Shown here piece by piece: positions 44,276 to 55,049 of a DNA stretch of 64,000 bases; position 1 is the stretch's first letter; every line of letters begins with the position of its first letter. Source of the stretch: Tupaia tana. Lineage: Eukaryota > Chordata > Mammalia > Scandentia > Tupaiidae. The stretch covers positions 129,161,592 to 129,225,591 of the forward strand of contig JAKSZU010000006.1 in the NCBI GenBank assembly GCA_026018925.1. The letters are read 5' to 3'. The notes below the pieces were generated by a model. It was not told where the DNA came from. It saw only the letters and a program-made list of their open reading frames with translations, and made no database searches. A program made the position numbers and the translations under genes.

Positions 44276-45462
44276 CTTTTTAAATCAAAGGACCAACATT
44301 TTACTGACAACTGTCACCAAAATTTTCTCAGAAAAATTATGGAAAAATATTTAGATCTTGGAACAAGTCTGAAGAGAATCCATTCCCTTCTCATTTTATC
44401 TGATCCCCAAAAGCTTGGCTATTGGATGGTGCAAGGGCTTTGGAGAAGAGAGGAAAGTATCTGCATTATATAGAGAGATTATTTGGGAATATTTTGGCAA
44501 TTTGCAGGAGAGTTAAAGAAAAAAAAAAAAGTATGGGGGACCAGACTGGGGTCTGGCAGAAGAATGTACTGTGACTCTTACCTATAAATCCCCTGTTTGT
44601 TCATCCTCCAACTGAGTCAGGCTCATAAATTCACGAATGCTTGCTTCCAAGTTTTACATTATTTTCAGTACTGGAGAATGGCCTGAGCTTCATGCTGAGT
44701 TGGACTTGATGTGGGGTTCAAAACAGCCGTGAAATAAGCTCACATTTAAGAAGAATGAACCTCACCTGATAATTACAAGTAGCAGGAATCTTGCTTGCTA
44801 CTTGAGAAAAGTATGGTCATAAATTTCCAACTGACTGGCATTTGGGGGTATTCAAGGCAATTCTATATATATATCCCAAGGGCCAGGAAGACTTTAGGTG
44901 AAGGCTTAGTTATGGGAAATTTCAAAGAGCACTGTACAGAAAGCACAGCCTTATGTTTCATTGTTTTATGGAGCTGAGTTCCTGAATGACTGGCTACACT
45001 ACTAAATAAAGTCCTTCCGGGTGTACGCCAGATTTAGCTCTAGAAACATGGGCCTCTGGATAGTTCTGTGTTAAGGCATAGTCATGCTACTTTGCCAACA
45101 GATTCCAGAAACATAATTGGGCAATAAAAGGGTGAGTGTCCTGCCCTGTGTGCATATATCCAAGTGCATATGACAGGTACTGTGACTACTGAAATTGGAA
45201 TGGTGGAAGGGTCATTAAATGAGTGTTAGGCTGTTCAGTATTGGCCCAAGTAGTAGAACTAGGAGAAAGATGGGTATGTTTTCTGATCATTGAAGATGTT
45301 TAAAGCTGAAACAGTTTGGTGGGAATGAAGTAGAGGATATTGAAATGATTAAAATCACAATAGTGTTGATGAGTTAAACAGACTATCTCTATTAGATAAA
45401 TTTTTATGTTCTATGAGTCCCCAAATTATTCACGTCAAATTCGCTACCTTAAATATTATGGC
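44276..45462. other. Repeat-free single-copy DNA
   Basis: About 1.2 kb; 44540-45230 is moderately G+C-rich and contains no recognised transposon. No coding exon is supported. Confidence 0.4.
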
Positions 45463-46050
45463 ATTGGCCTGACCACGGTGGAGTACTGCTGAGATGTTGC
45501 GGTCCACAGGCTAGGGCCACATGCGAGACCTGGGCTCAATTCCTGCTTCAACCTAAAGGCCAAGCATGGTGCTTTGCACGTGTGATCCCAGTGACTCGAG
45601 GAGGCTAAGGCAAAAAGACCACATGCTTGAGCTTGGCCTGGGTGACTGACATAGCTATTCTCTGTAAAAAAGATCTAGTCGTAGTGGTGTGCATCTGTAG
45701 CGCCAGCTGGAAGTTTGAGGCAGGAGGATCATGTCATGGCAAAACTCTGTCTTTTTTTTTTTTGGAGAGGTTTTCGCTATAGGGTGCGTGCGCTCACCAG
45801 ACAGACAGAGAGAGACAGAGAGACAGAAAGCGAGAAATCACCCCCCAGAGGGGATGGCCACGCCGCAATCCCTTCTCCTCCATTCTCCTCTCGGGATCTT
45901 GGGCACGCACGCACACGCGCCCGGCGTGAGTTTTAAGCCACCGGGTCTGACACGCGAACCACGGTCGACTACATGGGAGTCCAGCGACATAGTCATTATG
46001 CTAACTGCTGGTTCCCAAAATTCTGTCTTAAAATAATAAATAAATAAAAG
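45463..46050 (+). mobile_element. Type E chimeric SINE, split by a type A insertion
   Basis: tRNA-like head GGCATTGGCCTGACCACGG, GAGACCTGGGCTCAATTCC as box B region, then a 7SL/Alu-like part: AAGCATGGTGCTTTGCACG, GTGATCCCAGTGACTCGAGG, TTGGCCTGGGTGACTGACAT, TGTGCATCTGTAGCGCCAGC, GAGGCAGGAGGATCATG. It breaks at 45753 and resumes at 46016 with an AATAAATAAATAAA tail. Clearest copy of this family here. Confidence 0.85.
45754..46015 (-). mobile_element. Young type A SINE inside the type E copy
   Basis: TSD CAAAACTCTGTCTT at 45740-45753 against CAAAATTCTGTCTT at 46016-46029. Own-sense GGGAACCAGCAGTTAGC, box B GGTTCGCGTGT. CpG sites mostly intact. Antisense acceptor-like CTATAG ends at 45782 and donor-like GTGAGT starts at 45926. 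Confidence 0.94.
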
Positions 46051-46206
46051 GGGGCCCAGTAGGTGGTTAAGGCACTGAACTCCCACATGACTGACCATGG
46101 TTCAAGTCTCAGACCTGGCTGCTTGATTTCTCTTTCTCTCTCTCTCTCTCCCTTTGTTGTGAGCATATGTGCCCTATAGCAAATTTTAGAATAAATAAAT
46201 AATTTT
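46051..46206 (+). mobile_element. Type B-like short SINE
   Basis: Head GGGGCCCAGTAGGTGGTTAAGG, box B GGTTCAAGTCT, CT-rich body, but the end is GTGAGCATATGTGCCCTATAGC as in type A. A type B head joined to a type A-like 3' end suggests a shortened type A or a mosaic. Confidence 0.82.
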
Positions 46207-47557
46207 GAAAAGGTGCTATTGATTTTTAGGCATATGTATTTTTGTATAACTCTCTAGTTTTTTTTTTCCAAAAATTGATATTTCTGCCATCTATTTTTAC
46301 CTTTGTATAAGTATCATTTAGTATCATTTTAATGTTCTGGTGTTCAGGAACCATTTCATACTACTGTTAACTCAGATTTTGACAACCAAATTAGTTAATG
46401 ACCTTAAACATCTCTATCAGACATAAATCTGTGTTCACACCAGATAACAACTCAAGACTGTGAGAGTCTTTTATTGGTTTTGAGGTTGGTTGCTGTCATT
46501 GTAGCCAAGTTAATCTGTAGAACTGAACAATTATACTGCCATCTGTCTTGAAGGTTTATTACTCTGGTATAAAATAAGCAAACAGCGTAAAACACTTGTA
46601 CCTGTGTGTGCTGCTCAGAATTTTATTGCAAAAAAAAAATAATAAAATAAAAATGACATGCTTACTTTTGTGCTCGGGAACAGAATCCGTTTCTAACCTT
46701 TGCTATGAACAGGAAGTGGGAGAGGTGAAATGAGGCCTGGTTTTGTGGCCGGCCGCGAGCACTCTGTGTTCCTAAGAGTGGTATTCAGGTTTCATGTCTG
46801 TCTAGCTTCTTGTTCCTTTGAATAAGCTGGCCTTTGAAGTCCAAAAAACATAGATTAGTAACGAGCAACATAAAGTAAAGAGCAGGCAAATATTTGGAAA
46901 ATGGAAGCTCTGAGAATAGCCTGTCTAAGATGATCTGGCTCAGACGGTGTTAGAACTGTATTTTCCTTTTCCACCTAAATTATGAAGTTTTACTAAGGTA
47001 ATAGTATAAATTTCCAGTTTAACAATAATTGAAGCCTCAACTTCACTTGTTTTTTTAGATAGAACTATTGCTATGTTTACTTTTAAATTGTAGGGTAGCG
47101 TTAATGGCTGTCTAGTCTATTAAAAATGACAAGTTAGCCCTCGAAGCATCTTTTTTTTTAATAATTTCAAATTAGAATCAGAATAAAGGATTTTAGTATA
47201 CATTTTAGGTTATAAACTGGACCTAATACTCTTGAATAAAAATGAGCCTTTTATCCTCTGGCATGCCATCACTGAAGGCACCCACTATAATATATACAAT
47301 GTCCTGTTTTGCAAATACTATTTTCTGTCAGAGAAAAAAATAATTGAATGAAAATTTATTTCCACAAACATCGCATTCTAAAAAATAGACAGAAGAAAAT
47401 GATAAAAGTTCCATAGGGACTTAGGTGGATACTCGAGAATCTTCTACCTACCAAGACTTTATTGTCTCCAACTCCAAAATAGTCAAATTTTGTTAAGTAG
47501 TTCCGCAAGGAAGCCATATGTGAACATTTATTATGTATTTAGGAATATATGAATTTT
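46207..47557. other. Repeat-free single-copy DNA
   Basis: About 1.35 kb with no recognised transposon. It contains GGCCGGCCGCGAGC at about 46748, an unusual CpG cluster outside SINEs. Candidate regulatory DNA; see findings. Confidence 0.4.
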
Positions 47558-47573
47558 AAAAAGCAATCTGAGT

Positions 47574-47827
47574 GGACCAGCAGTTAGCGTAATGGCTATG
47601 TCACTGGACTCCCATGTAGTCGACCGTGGTTCACGTCCCGGACCCGGTGGCTTAAAAACACACGCCAGGCGCGTGTGCGTGCGTGCCCAAGATCCCGAGA
47701 GGAGAATGGAGGAGAAGGGATTGCAGCGTGGTCATCCCCCCTGGAGAGTGATTTCTCACTTTCTGTCTCTCTGTCTCACTCTGTCTGACGAGCACACGCG
47801 CCATATCGCAAAAACCTCTCCGAAAAA
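47574..47827 (+). mobile_element. Young type A SINE
   Basis: Perfect 16-bp TSD AAAAAGCAATCTGAGT at 47558-47573 and 47828-47843. Head GGACCAGCAGTTAGCGTAATGG; box B GGTTCACGTCC; CpG-rich junction GGCGCGTGTGCGTGCGTG. Confidence 0.95.
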
Positions 47828-47843
47828 AAAAAGCAATCTGAGT

Positions 47844-48248
47844 TATTAACATACTTAACTCCTGCCTTTGGGACAGTTTTTCAGACTGTAAAGGTTATTC
47901 TTTAGTTGTGACTGTCAGAATATGACATATGTATATAAATATTTTGGAGAGCATAATTTTGTAATATTAATACATTTACCACAAATAGATGTAGATGAGT
48001 AATATGAGTTGCTAGCTTTATAAACTAAGAATTTGAACATATCCTTATGACTTTATGAAAAATCCTATCATTGCAAATTATTAATATAATTTCACAAAGT
48101 AATCAGTATATTCATATCCATGCAAAACAAAAAATTGTTATCATAATTTCATTACAGAAATAGTTTAACATTTCAGTGATATGATTTTGGATTTGGAATA
48201 CTAGAAGTCCCTGTAACATATAGGCAATGAACTGAAGTTGATTTTAGT
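47844..48248. other. Single-copy A+T-rich DNA
   Basis: Nothing recognised. Confidence 0.4.
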
Positions 48249-48258
48249 TATTTTTGGT

Positions 48259-48407
48259 GTTATTTTATTTTATTTTTTTAATTTGAGCAGAGAAAGGAGG
48301 AGAGACAAGGAGAGAAGAGAGGAAGTGAGACAGCAAGCTGGGACTTGAACCATGGTCAGCCATGTGGGAGTCCAGCATCCTTAATCACCATGCCACCTGC
48401 CAGCCCC
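48259..48407 (-). mobile_element. Type B SINE
   Basis: TSD TATTTTTGGT at 48249-48258 and 48408-48417. Own-sense GGGGCTGGCAGGTGGCATGG, GGTTCAAGTCCCAG, then directly CTTGCTGTCTC; the CCTGGTGGCTT link is missing. Confidence 0.9.
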
Positions 48408-48417
48408 TATTTTTGGT

Positions 48418-50401
48418 TTTACATTGTGCCAAATTGTAATGCTATACACTGTATTCAGGTCTCTGAAAAAAATATGGTCTTTCATTATCAAAACACATTT
48501 ATATATTTATTAAAATTCTAAGTATAAATATTTATAAGATACACAGAAGAAATTTATGCAGATTTAAAATAGAACCTTATGAATTCTTGTAACTTCATAG
48601 ATATGAAAGTTATTTTAAAAAAGCAATTAGATATCATATCTGTTAGAAACTCAATTTTGCCCCCCCCATCTGTCTCTCCCTCTCCCTCTCTTGGTCTGTT
48701 TCCTGCTCTGATAGACACAGTGTACACACTCATAAATATGCACTCCTATGTCTGTTTCGGTTGACTTCTTAAGACTCTGATCTTGAAGTGTTTCACACTA
48801 TACATACAGCTAAGATTAAAGTGTTCTTTTGAAGAGCACACTTTTCATAATGCCTTGAACTTGTTTTTCTGTGGCAGAGGAAAACAACCTCATGCACCTG
48901 GACAAACAAAGGTGTTCCTTTAAAAACAGACTTTCAGAATCATTAATTCTGGTTTAGAAATAATTATGAAGGTTAAGTGGACTCTCATGCGTAAGGTTTT
49001 AGCACTGACGAGTGGCTGATCTGTGATTTGCTTTTCCCTTGTTTTCATCCTCCCTAAGTCACCTTCATTACTGCGCCTGCTATTAAAAGTTTGACTCCCT
49101 TTGTAGCAAGTGGGCCAGAGTGAGTTCCTCGGCTTCTTGTAGCTGGCTGGTGATATGCAGGGCCAGCTGGCTGACAGGATGTGCATTTCTGCCCAGATAT
49201 ATCCCCAGGTAAAGCTAGGGATGGTAAAAGTGAGACTGGGAATTGGATTTTTAATTTATGTGGGTGCTAGAGGTGTAAAAATAGCAGTTGCTAGTATAAT
49301 AATAACTGGCTGAGAAATAACTAATATGTGCATGGTGGAAAAAGTGTTTAATATAAGGATGAAGAAGTAGCAAGAGTCTTTCAGTGAAGCCAAAGACAGT
49401 AAGAAAGGATGCAAACTGAAAGTGGAAAGTATTGAATTTTTGCATTGTTATCATAACTATAAATACACTATTATGAAAAAAAATAGTATGAAAAGATAGG
49501 CATTACTACATTAAAACTTTGAAGGGTAATTTTTAGCTTGGGAAATTCTTAATAAATTGTAGCGGTCATATTCGTTCTTGCTGTAGTACAGAATGCCTAT
49601 AAAATACTGTCAGTAATTTTTAGTTGCTAGAAAAGGAAAAAGGAAGAAAGGAAAAAGTAGTGATTAACAGAGACGTGAGCGGAACAAAGGATTTTGCCCC
49701 TTGGGTGTTTGGGAGGGATAATTCGCAGACTTTTTCACTTTGGCTCTCTTTCCCCTTCTCTTTTTTATGTACTTTGCTTAAATCACAAGTTTCTATTTTA
49801 CGAGAAAGATAATTCAATCAATACAATTAGAGGTAGATTAATATATGTGAATGCTTACTACTTTATTAGCTAAGAATTGGAGCATATGATTTTATGAAAA
49901 ATCTTATCATTGGAAATTATTAACATAAATTCACAGAAGACTCACAATGATTTGCTTGTATCTAAGCAAAACAAAACAAAAAATGTTCGAGAAACGTTGT
50001 GGAATGGTGTTTACACCTGCTTGATGGATGATTTACACTGGAGTTGTTAGGCATGTGTGTCAGAATATCCACTTATTGCAAAATCTTTGAGAAATTTGCA
50101 GGTTTCCAGCACTCTCACTGTAGAGTCAACCAAACAGTCAGTAATAAATTTTGATGAAGCTTAACAATGATTATTAAAAAAAAAATCCTCAGGATGTCAA
50201 CAATAGAACAGCCATCTCAAGATAATGATCATGATGCAGTGACAATAGGATTCCATCCTGAATTCTATCCATCATGGCACTCATGTTCTGCAATCTCTGT
50301 GCACGGCACATGTAACCAAACTTCAAACCAAATGAAGACTTAGCATGCATAGGATATTCTAGTGATGAGAGGCTTTTAGTTTTACTGGTATTTATATTGG
50401 A
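48418..50401. other. Long repeat-free single-copy stretch
   Basis: About 2 kb without a recognised transposon or gene. The 48770-49230 and 49640-49790 parts are more complex and less A+T-rich than the rest. Confidence 0.4.
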
Positions 50402-50479
50402 TTGGGTTGTCAGAAACGTCATGGTGCATTTTTGCATTGAAAAACAGAGAAATACATCATGGCTTTTCCAACAACCCAA
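50402..50479 (+). mobile_element. Mariner-like miniature inverted-repeat element, copy 2
   Basis: 78 bp bounded by TTGGGTTGTC and its complement ending CAACCCAA, with TA at 50480-50481. The interior has GTCATGGTGCATTTTTGC and a matching CATCATGGC arm. Opposite orientation to the copy at 20106. Confidence 0.82.
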
Positions 50480-50489
50480 TAGTACTCTT

Positions 50490-50765
50490 TTTTTTTTTTT
50501 TTTTTTTTCTTTTGAGAGGTTTTTGCTATAGGGCGCGTGCGCTCGCCAGACAGACAGAGAGAGACAGAGAGACAGAAAGCGAGAAATCACCCCCCAGAGG
50601 GGATGGTCACGCCGCAATCCCTTCTCCTCCATTCTCCTCTCGGGATCTTGGGCATGCACGCACATGCGCCCAGCGTGAGTTTTAAGCCACCGGGTCCGGG
50701 ACACGAACCGCAGTTGACTACGTGGGAGTCCAGCGACATAGCCATTACGCTAACTGCTGGTTCCC
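50490..50765 (-). mobile_element. Young type A SINE next to the MITE
   Basis: Perfect 17-bp TSD AACCCAATAGTACTCTT at 50473-50489 and 50766-50782; the TSD duplicates the last 7 bases of the MITE and its TA. Own-sense GGGAACCAGCAGTTAGCG, box B GGTTCGTGTCC. Antisense exon-like interval 50532-50674. Confidence 0.95.
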
Positions 50766-50782
50766 AACCCAATAGTACTCTT

Positions 50783-51155
50783 AGAAAAAGATGACAGTCT
50801 GTGGAATTCTGTGCCATTTAGTTGAAAGAATTACTAAAAGGTGTGTTTTTAGATAACTTTGAATTAGCAGAAGCACATATACATTGCCAAAATATCAATT
50901 TAGAGTACTTTAAGATTCATGCTCTGGGACTGGCTAAGATGACCAATAACACAGTAATGCATGCTTTTCAGGGTAGTTGTATAAGTAATCACTGAATTAG
51001 TGACATATGTAAAGCTAGTGGGACTCTTCTCACAAAAATATGGATGCTCTAAGGAAGTTGAGTGATTTCTTTTTTATCATATAGTGTTTTTGATGGTCCT
51101 GATTCCTTTAAATTGCACTATGCTTTTTTAGCTAAGAGTATATATTTCTTTTTTT
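50783..51155. other. Single-copy DNA
   Basis: Nothing recognised. Confidence 0.4.
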
Positions 51156-51157
51156 CT

Positions 51158-51447
51158 TTTTTTCTTTTTTTCTTTTTTTTTTTTTTTTTTTGCTATAGGG
51201 CACATGTACTCACCAGAGAGAGACAGAGACAGAAATAGAATGAGAAATCATCCTCCCTGGGGGTTAGGGGAGGGGGAATGGCCACACCGCAGTCCCTTTT
51301 CTTCTGTTCTTTTCTTGGGATTTTTGGATACACACATGTACACATATGTGCCTGATGTGCTTTACAAGTCACTGGGCCTGGGACTGTAACAGAAGAGTCA
51401 GCCAACTGACATCTAGTACCTTAACCTCCACTCCACCTGCTGGCCCC
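51158..51447 (-). mobile_element. Older type A SINE
   Basis: Own-sense GGGGCCAGCAGGTGGAGTGG head, damaged box B (CTGTTACAGTCC), G-rich GGGGGTTAGGGGAGGGGG in place of the palindrome, and a (TTTTTTTC)n tail side. Confidence 0.83.
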
Positions 51448-51590
51448 ATATTTCCTTTTTTACAACAAATTCACTTAGAGATTTAATTAGAAGTTTTTGT
51501 CCTAAGAACATTGTAGCTTCTAAGTATGGATTTACATGTAAGCATGTTTGTATGGATAAATACATTTTAACACTAATATTTCAAAGGAGC

Positions 51591-51690
51591 TAGCACTTAC
51601 GTTAGGCCAGATGTTATTTTCTAGGTACTTTACATCTATTCATTTTCTAATCCATCCAACAAACCTTAAAAGTTACCTTCGTATTTAGGA
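51591..51690 (-). mobile_element. MIR fragment
   Basis: AGCACTTACGTTAGGCCAG, CTAGGTACTTTACATCTATTC and TCTAATCCATCCAACAAACC fit antisense MIR. Confidence 0.55.
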
Positions 51691-51867
51691 TGGCATATAA
51701 AGTTATACTCAGAATCTACGGCCTGTTATTGTGTTGCTTATCATGGTTCTATTTAATGAGACTAAAACAAACATATAGAAATATAAACATGATGATGATG
51801 TCTGTTTCTCCAGTGTCTGTCACAGTGCCTATGTCACCAAGCATTTATTTAAGATAGAAAGGAAGCC

Positions 51868-52110
51868 TAATATAATAATTACGAGCCTTAATTGTGAAAT
51901 TAGACTACCTGGTTTTTAAATCCTGGCTCTTTCTCTTATGCACTGTGTGATTTAGGGCAAATTACTTAAAATTGTCTGTGTTTCAGTTTTTTTTGTTTGT
52001 TCAATGTGTATAATAATGGCATCTACTTCATAGAATGGTGTAGATTTAATGCATTAATACCTTCAAGTGCTTGAAGCAGTGATCGACACATATTAAATAC
52101 AGTCAATGAT
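51868..52110 (+). mobile_element. Near full-length MIR
   Basis: AGACTACCTGGTTTTTAAATCC, CTGTGTGATTTAGGGCAAATT, ACTTAAAATTGTCTGTG, GCATCTACTTCATAGAATGG and TTGAAGCAGTGATCGACAC run in MIR order. Confidence 0.88.
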
Positions 52111-52499
52111 AAAATATATTAAGTATCTGTTTAAATATTCAAGACTTACCCAGAGGAAGATAGTTAATTCTCTTGAGGTAATTCTGAGCAATGACAACAG
52201 CAAGTAGAAGAGATTTTGGAACAGAATGTAATGGATTATCCCACTTATCCCTCTCTCAGGCAACTACCCAGTTGAAGTCCCTGCATGTTACTGGAGCTGG
52301 TGGTTACTGGCTCTGAGTGAGAACTGAATATGAAAATTTTCAGTTTGTGAAAAAAAAAAATTGGAGGTTTTACTTGACTACAAACTTAAAATGAGCCAAC
52401 TGTATGCTGAAGCTGCTTAAAAGAAAAGAAAAGAAACCCTTAAGACTTCCTTAGGCAGTATAAATAGAAATAACTGTCCACATGAGGGAAGTAATATCT
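52111..52499. other. Single-copy DNA
   Basis: Nothing recognised. Confidence 0.4.
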
Positions 52500-52830
52500 T
52501 TGACGTAGTTCACACTGGCCGGATCACAGTTGGATTACTGTGCTCTGTCCAAGACATCATAATTTTAGGAAGGACGTTGACAAACCAGAGTGCCAGAAGT
52601 CTGGAAATCATGTAAAAATGGTGGAAGTGGGACGGTGTGTCCTAGAGAAGACAAACAGGAACCAAGACACCTGTCTCCAATTATTGACAGTGTTGCCATT
52701 AGAAAAAAAAAAATGGAGACACTTTTATATTGCCCCAGAAAACAAAAGTAGAATCAATGTAACGAAAGGCCCATGTATATTTTAATTCACTCTTAAGGAT
52801 AAGAGGGAAAACTAATGGGAGTGGCTCATT
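52500..52830 (+). mobile_element. Possible CR1/L3 LINE remnant
   Basis: TTTTAGGAAGGACGTTGACAAAC followed by GTCTGGAAATCATG, CTAGAGAAGACAAA and TTTTATATTGCCCCAGAA parallel the conserved C-terminal region of ancient CR1/L3 reverse transcriptase elements (frame reading FRKDVDK). Open for 81 codons but clearly decayed. From memory of the family, not a search. Confidence 0.5.
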
Positions 52831-53379
52831 GTTGTTCTTAAGAATGGGTTTCAATGCTGGGTCTTGAAAGCATGATATAAGAATTTCTGTGTATGGTTGA
52901 AGCTAAAATTCAATTACTCACATTCATGAAAGTAAAACTTATGAATTCATATCCTCATTGGACTTGAGCATTAAAGAAATGAGATTCCTGGAAAATTCAT
53001 CAAAATTTAAGTCTGTAATATGATTTGTGGGTGACTGAAATTAGACTCAAAGGCACCATTGGCCACTCTCCATAGTAAAAGGAGTAAAAAGCCTATTTTA
53101 ATGGATTGTCTTTCAGTCTAGTTTTAAAATTTTTAATGAGGATGGATCCAAGAACACTGGATGATTAAGGGAAATATGGTGATATGGTGTTTTCTCAAAT
53201 TTTAGAAATGCTTCTACCTTAAGTTTAGCAGGTTATTAATAATTCTTTATATGTATGTCACCAAAAATAGTTTGGTAAAGGACTAATTGAGTGTTGCATA
53301 ATGTTCGAATCTGGTTGGAGAAAACCCATGGTGCTTGGCCCTCATCTCTAATTGCTTTTAGTCAAATAAGAGTGAAAAT
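52831..53379. other. Single-copy DNA
   Basis: Nothing recognised. Confidence 0.4.
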
Positions 53380-53390
53380 GTATGCCTCTG

Positions 53391-53578
53391 GGGGCCAGCA
53401 GATGGCGTGGTGGTTAAGAGTGCTGGAATTCCACATGACTGATCATGGTTCGAGTCCTGGACCTGGTGGCTTGTACTCTCTCTCTGTCTTTCTCTCTCTG
53501 TCTTTCATGCTGTCCCTCTTTGGTCAAATTAAAATAAATGAATAAATACAGTTAAATAAAATAATTCTTTAAATAAAA
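53391..53578 (+). mobile_element. Type B SINE, complete
   Basis: TSD GTATGCCTCTG at 53380-53390 and 53579-53589. Head GGGGCCAGCAGATGGCGTGG, GGTTAAGAGTGCTGG, box B GGTTCGAGTCC, CCTGGTGGCTTG, CT-rich body, GGTCAAATTAAAATAAATG end. Good reference copy for type B. Confidence 0.94.
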
Positions 53579-53589
53579 GTATGCCTCTG

Positions 53590-54526
53590 AGTTTTATATA
53601 TGGACAGTATTTGAGGTTCATACCAGTACATTAAGAGTTAAATATGCTTTTCTTTTGGCTATGTGCTAGATCTTAGAATATGTGCTAGATATGTTAGCTA
53701 TCTTAGATATGTGCTAGATCTTAGAATCCCTTTAAATTCATCTTGCCAAAATATTGGCCTTCATTGTATTAATATTATCAACTTTCAGACCTTAAATTAT
53801 TTGATTTCAGCAATTTTTTATCATTTCTTTGAAAAAGCCATTAAATAGAGTTTGTCATTGTACATTTTCATTATAGAAGACAAGGTATTTTACATTCTGT
53901 TTACTAAATTTAACTATCTAATGTATATATTTCCATGTAGGATAGACTATGTAAAAAGTAAGGAAGAGAACAGAAATCTAGAATGAAAAAGGTATATTGA
54001 TTTTTTTTTTTTTTTTTCAGCATTGAGTAAAGTGAGTTTGTTATAATCTGGAATACATGTATTCTTCCCAAACCATTGAAGTCAATAATGAATTTGCTAC
54101 TCTTCTTTGAAAAAGAAACTTAAACATTTTAGGAATTGTTTTTACAATTCTAATTCTACATGGGAGGTTGTAGTTAGGTTAAAGTACATCTACTGATGCC
54201 TTAAATTATGAATTACTGTGACTTAGTGATGGGCTGTTTGGTCACATCCTCTACATGGAGTATTTGCATTTTGTAAACTGTTAAATTGTAGGGAAATATC
54301 ACAAATCAAAATTTGTCTGACTATTCACTATTTCAGCTTTGATAAGAATTTAATTTTTTGGCATAGATGAGAGAATGAAAGGATATAATTGATATGCACA
54401 TTGAATGTCATCCATAAGTTTTGTGACTTTGTTTTAAAACATGGGACTGTATATATGGAATAATAGTGAGGTTATTAGGCATCCAGATTTTTAGAATGAA
54501 AATTGTTCCTTTTGTACCTATAGTTC
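53590..54526. other. Single-copy A+T-rich DNA
   Basis: Holds a small direct repeat at 53659-53727 (see next entry) and a T-run at 54001-54017. Confidence 0.45.
53659..53727. repeat. Short local direct repeat
   Basis: ATGTGCTAGATCTTAGAAT occurs twice and a third partial copy (ATGTGCTAGATATG) lies between them. Confidence 0.75.
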
Positions 54527-54537
54527 AAAAGTATATG

Positions 54538-54824
54538 TGACCAGCAGTTAGCATAATGGCTATATCGCTGAACTCCCATGTGGTCGACTGCAGTTCGAGT
54601 CCTGGACCCGGTGGCTTAAACTCACACCATGTGCATGTGCATGCATGCCCAAGATCCCAAGAGGAGAATGAAAAAGAAGGGATTGCAGTGTGGCCATCCC
54701 CCCTGGGGGTTGATTTCTTGCCTTCTGTCTCTTCTCTTTCTCTCTCTGTCTTTCTGGTGAGTGCACACGCCCTATAGCAAAATCCTCCCCCCCCCCCCCA
54801 AAAAAAAAAAAAAAAAAAAAAAGA
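54538..54824 (+). mobile_element. Type A SINE with C-run before its tail
   Basis: TSD AAAAGTATATG at 54527-54537 against AAAAGTAAATG at 54825-54835. Head GACCAGCAGTTAGCATAATGG; box B AGTTCGAGTCC; a C13-15 run then a long A-tail. Confidence 0.9.
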
Positions 54825-55049
54825 AAAAGTAAATGAGCTGCACCAAAAGGAGTTAACTACTGGAAAATTTTTAAAGAGATACTTGTTTTAACATAATCTC
54901 ATTTGTAAAGTGAAAAGAATTTTAGGCAAATATTGACAGTTAAAATAATCATTTCATTAAATAATAGCTATGACCATAATTGAGTTTTATTGCATAATGT
55001 TGGTTTTGATGAATATAGGTCAGAAAAAAAGGTATATATAGGTTTGGCT

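Noticed and set aside
44036..44473. 145-codon open frame on the plus strand
   Set aside because: Its first half is antisense SINE sequence; the rest is single-copy DNA without codon or domain support.
44540..45230. LTR of an endogenous retrovirus
   Set aside because: An AATAAAG and some LTR-like composition were noted, but no TG..CA ends, no primer-binding site and no second LTR could be seen.
50189..50704. 171-codon open frame on the minus strand
   Set aside because: It runs from a young type A SINE through the poly-T and the MITE into single-copy DNA. Most of it is SINE translation, and its C-terminal part shows no domain.
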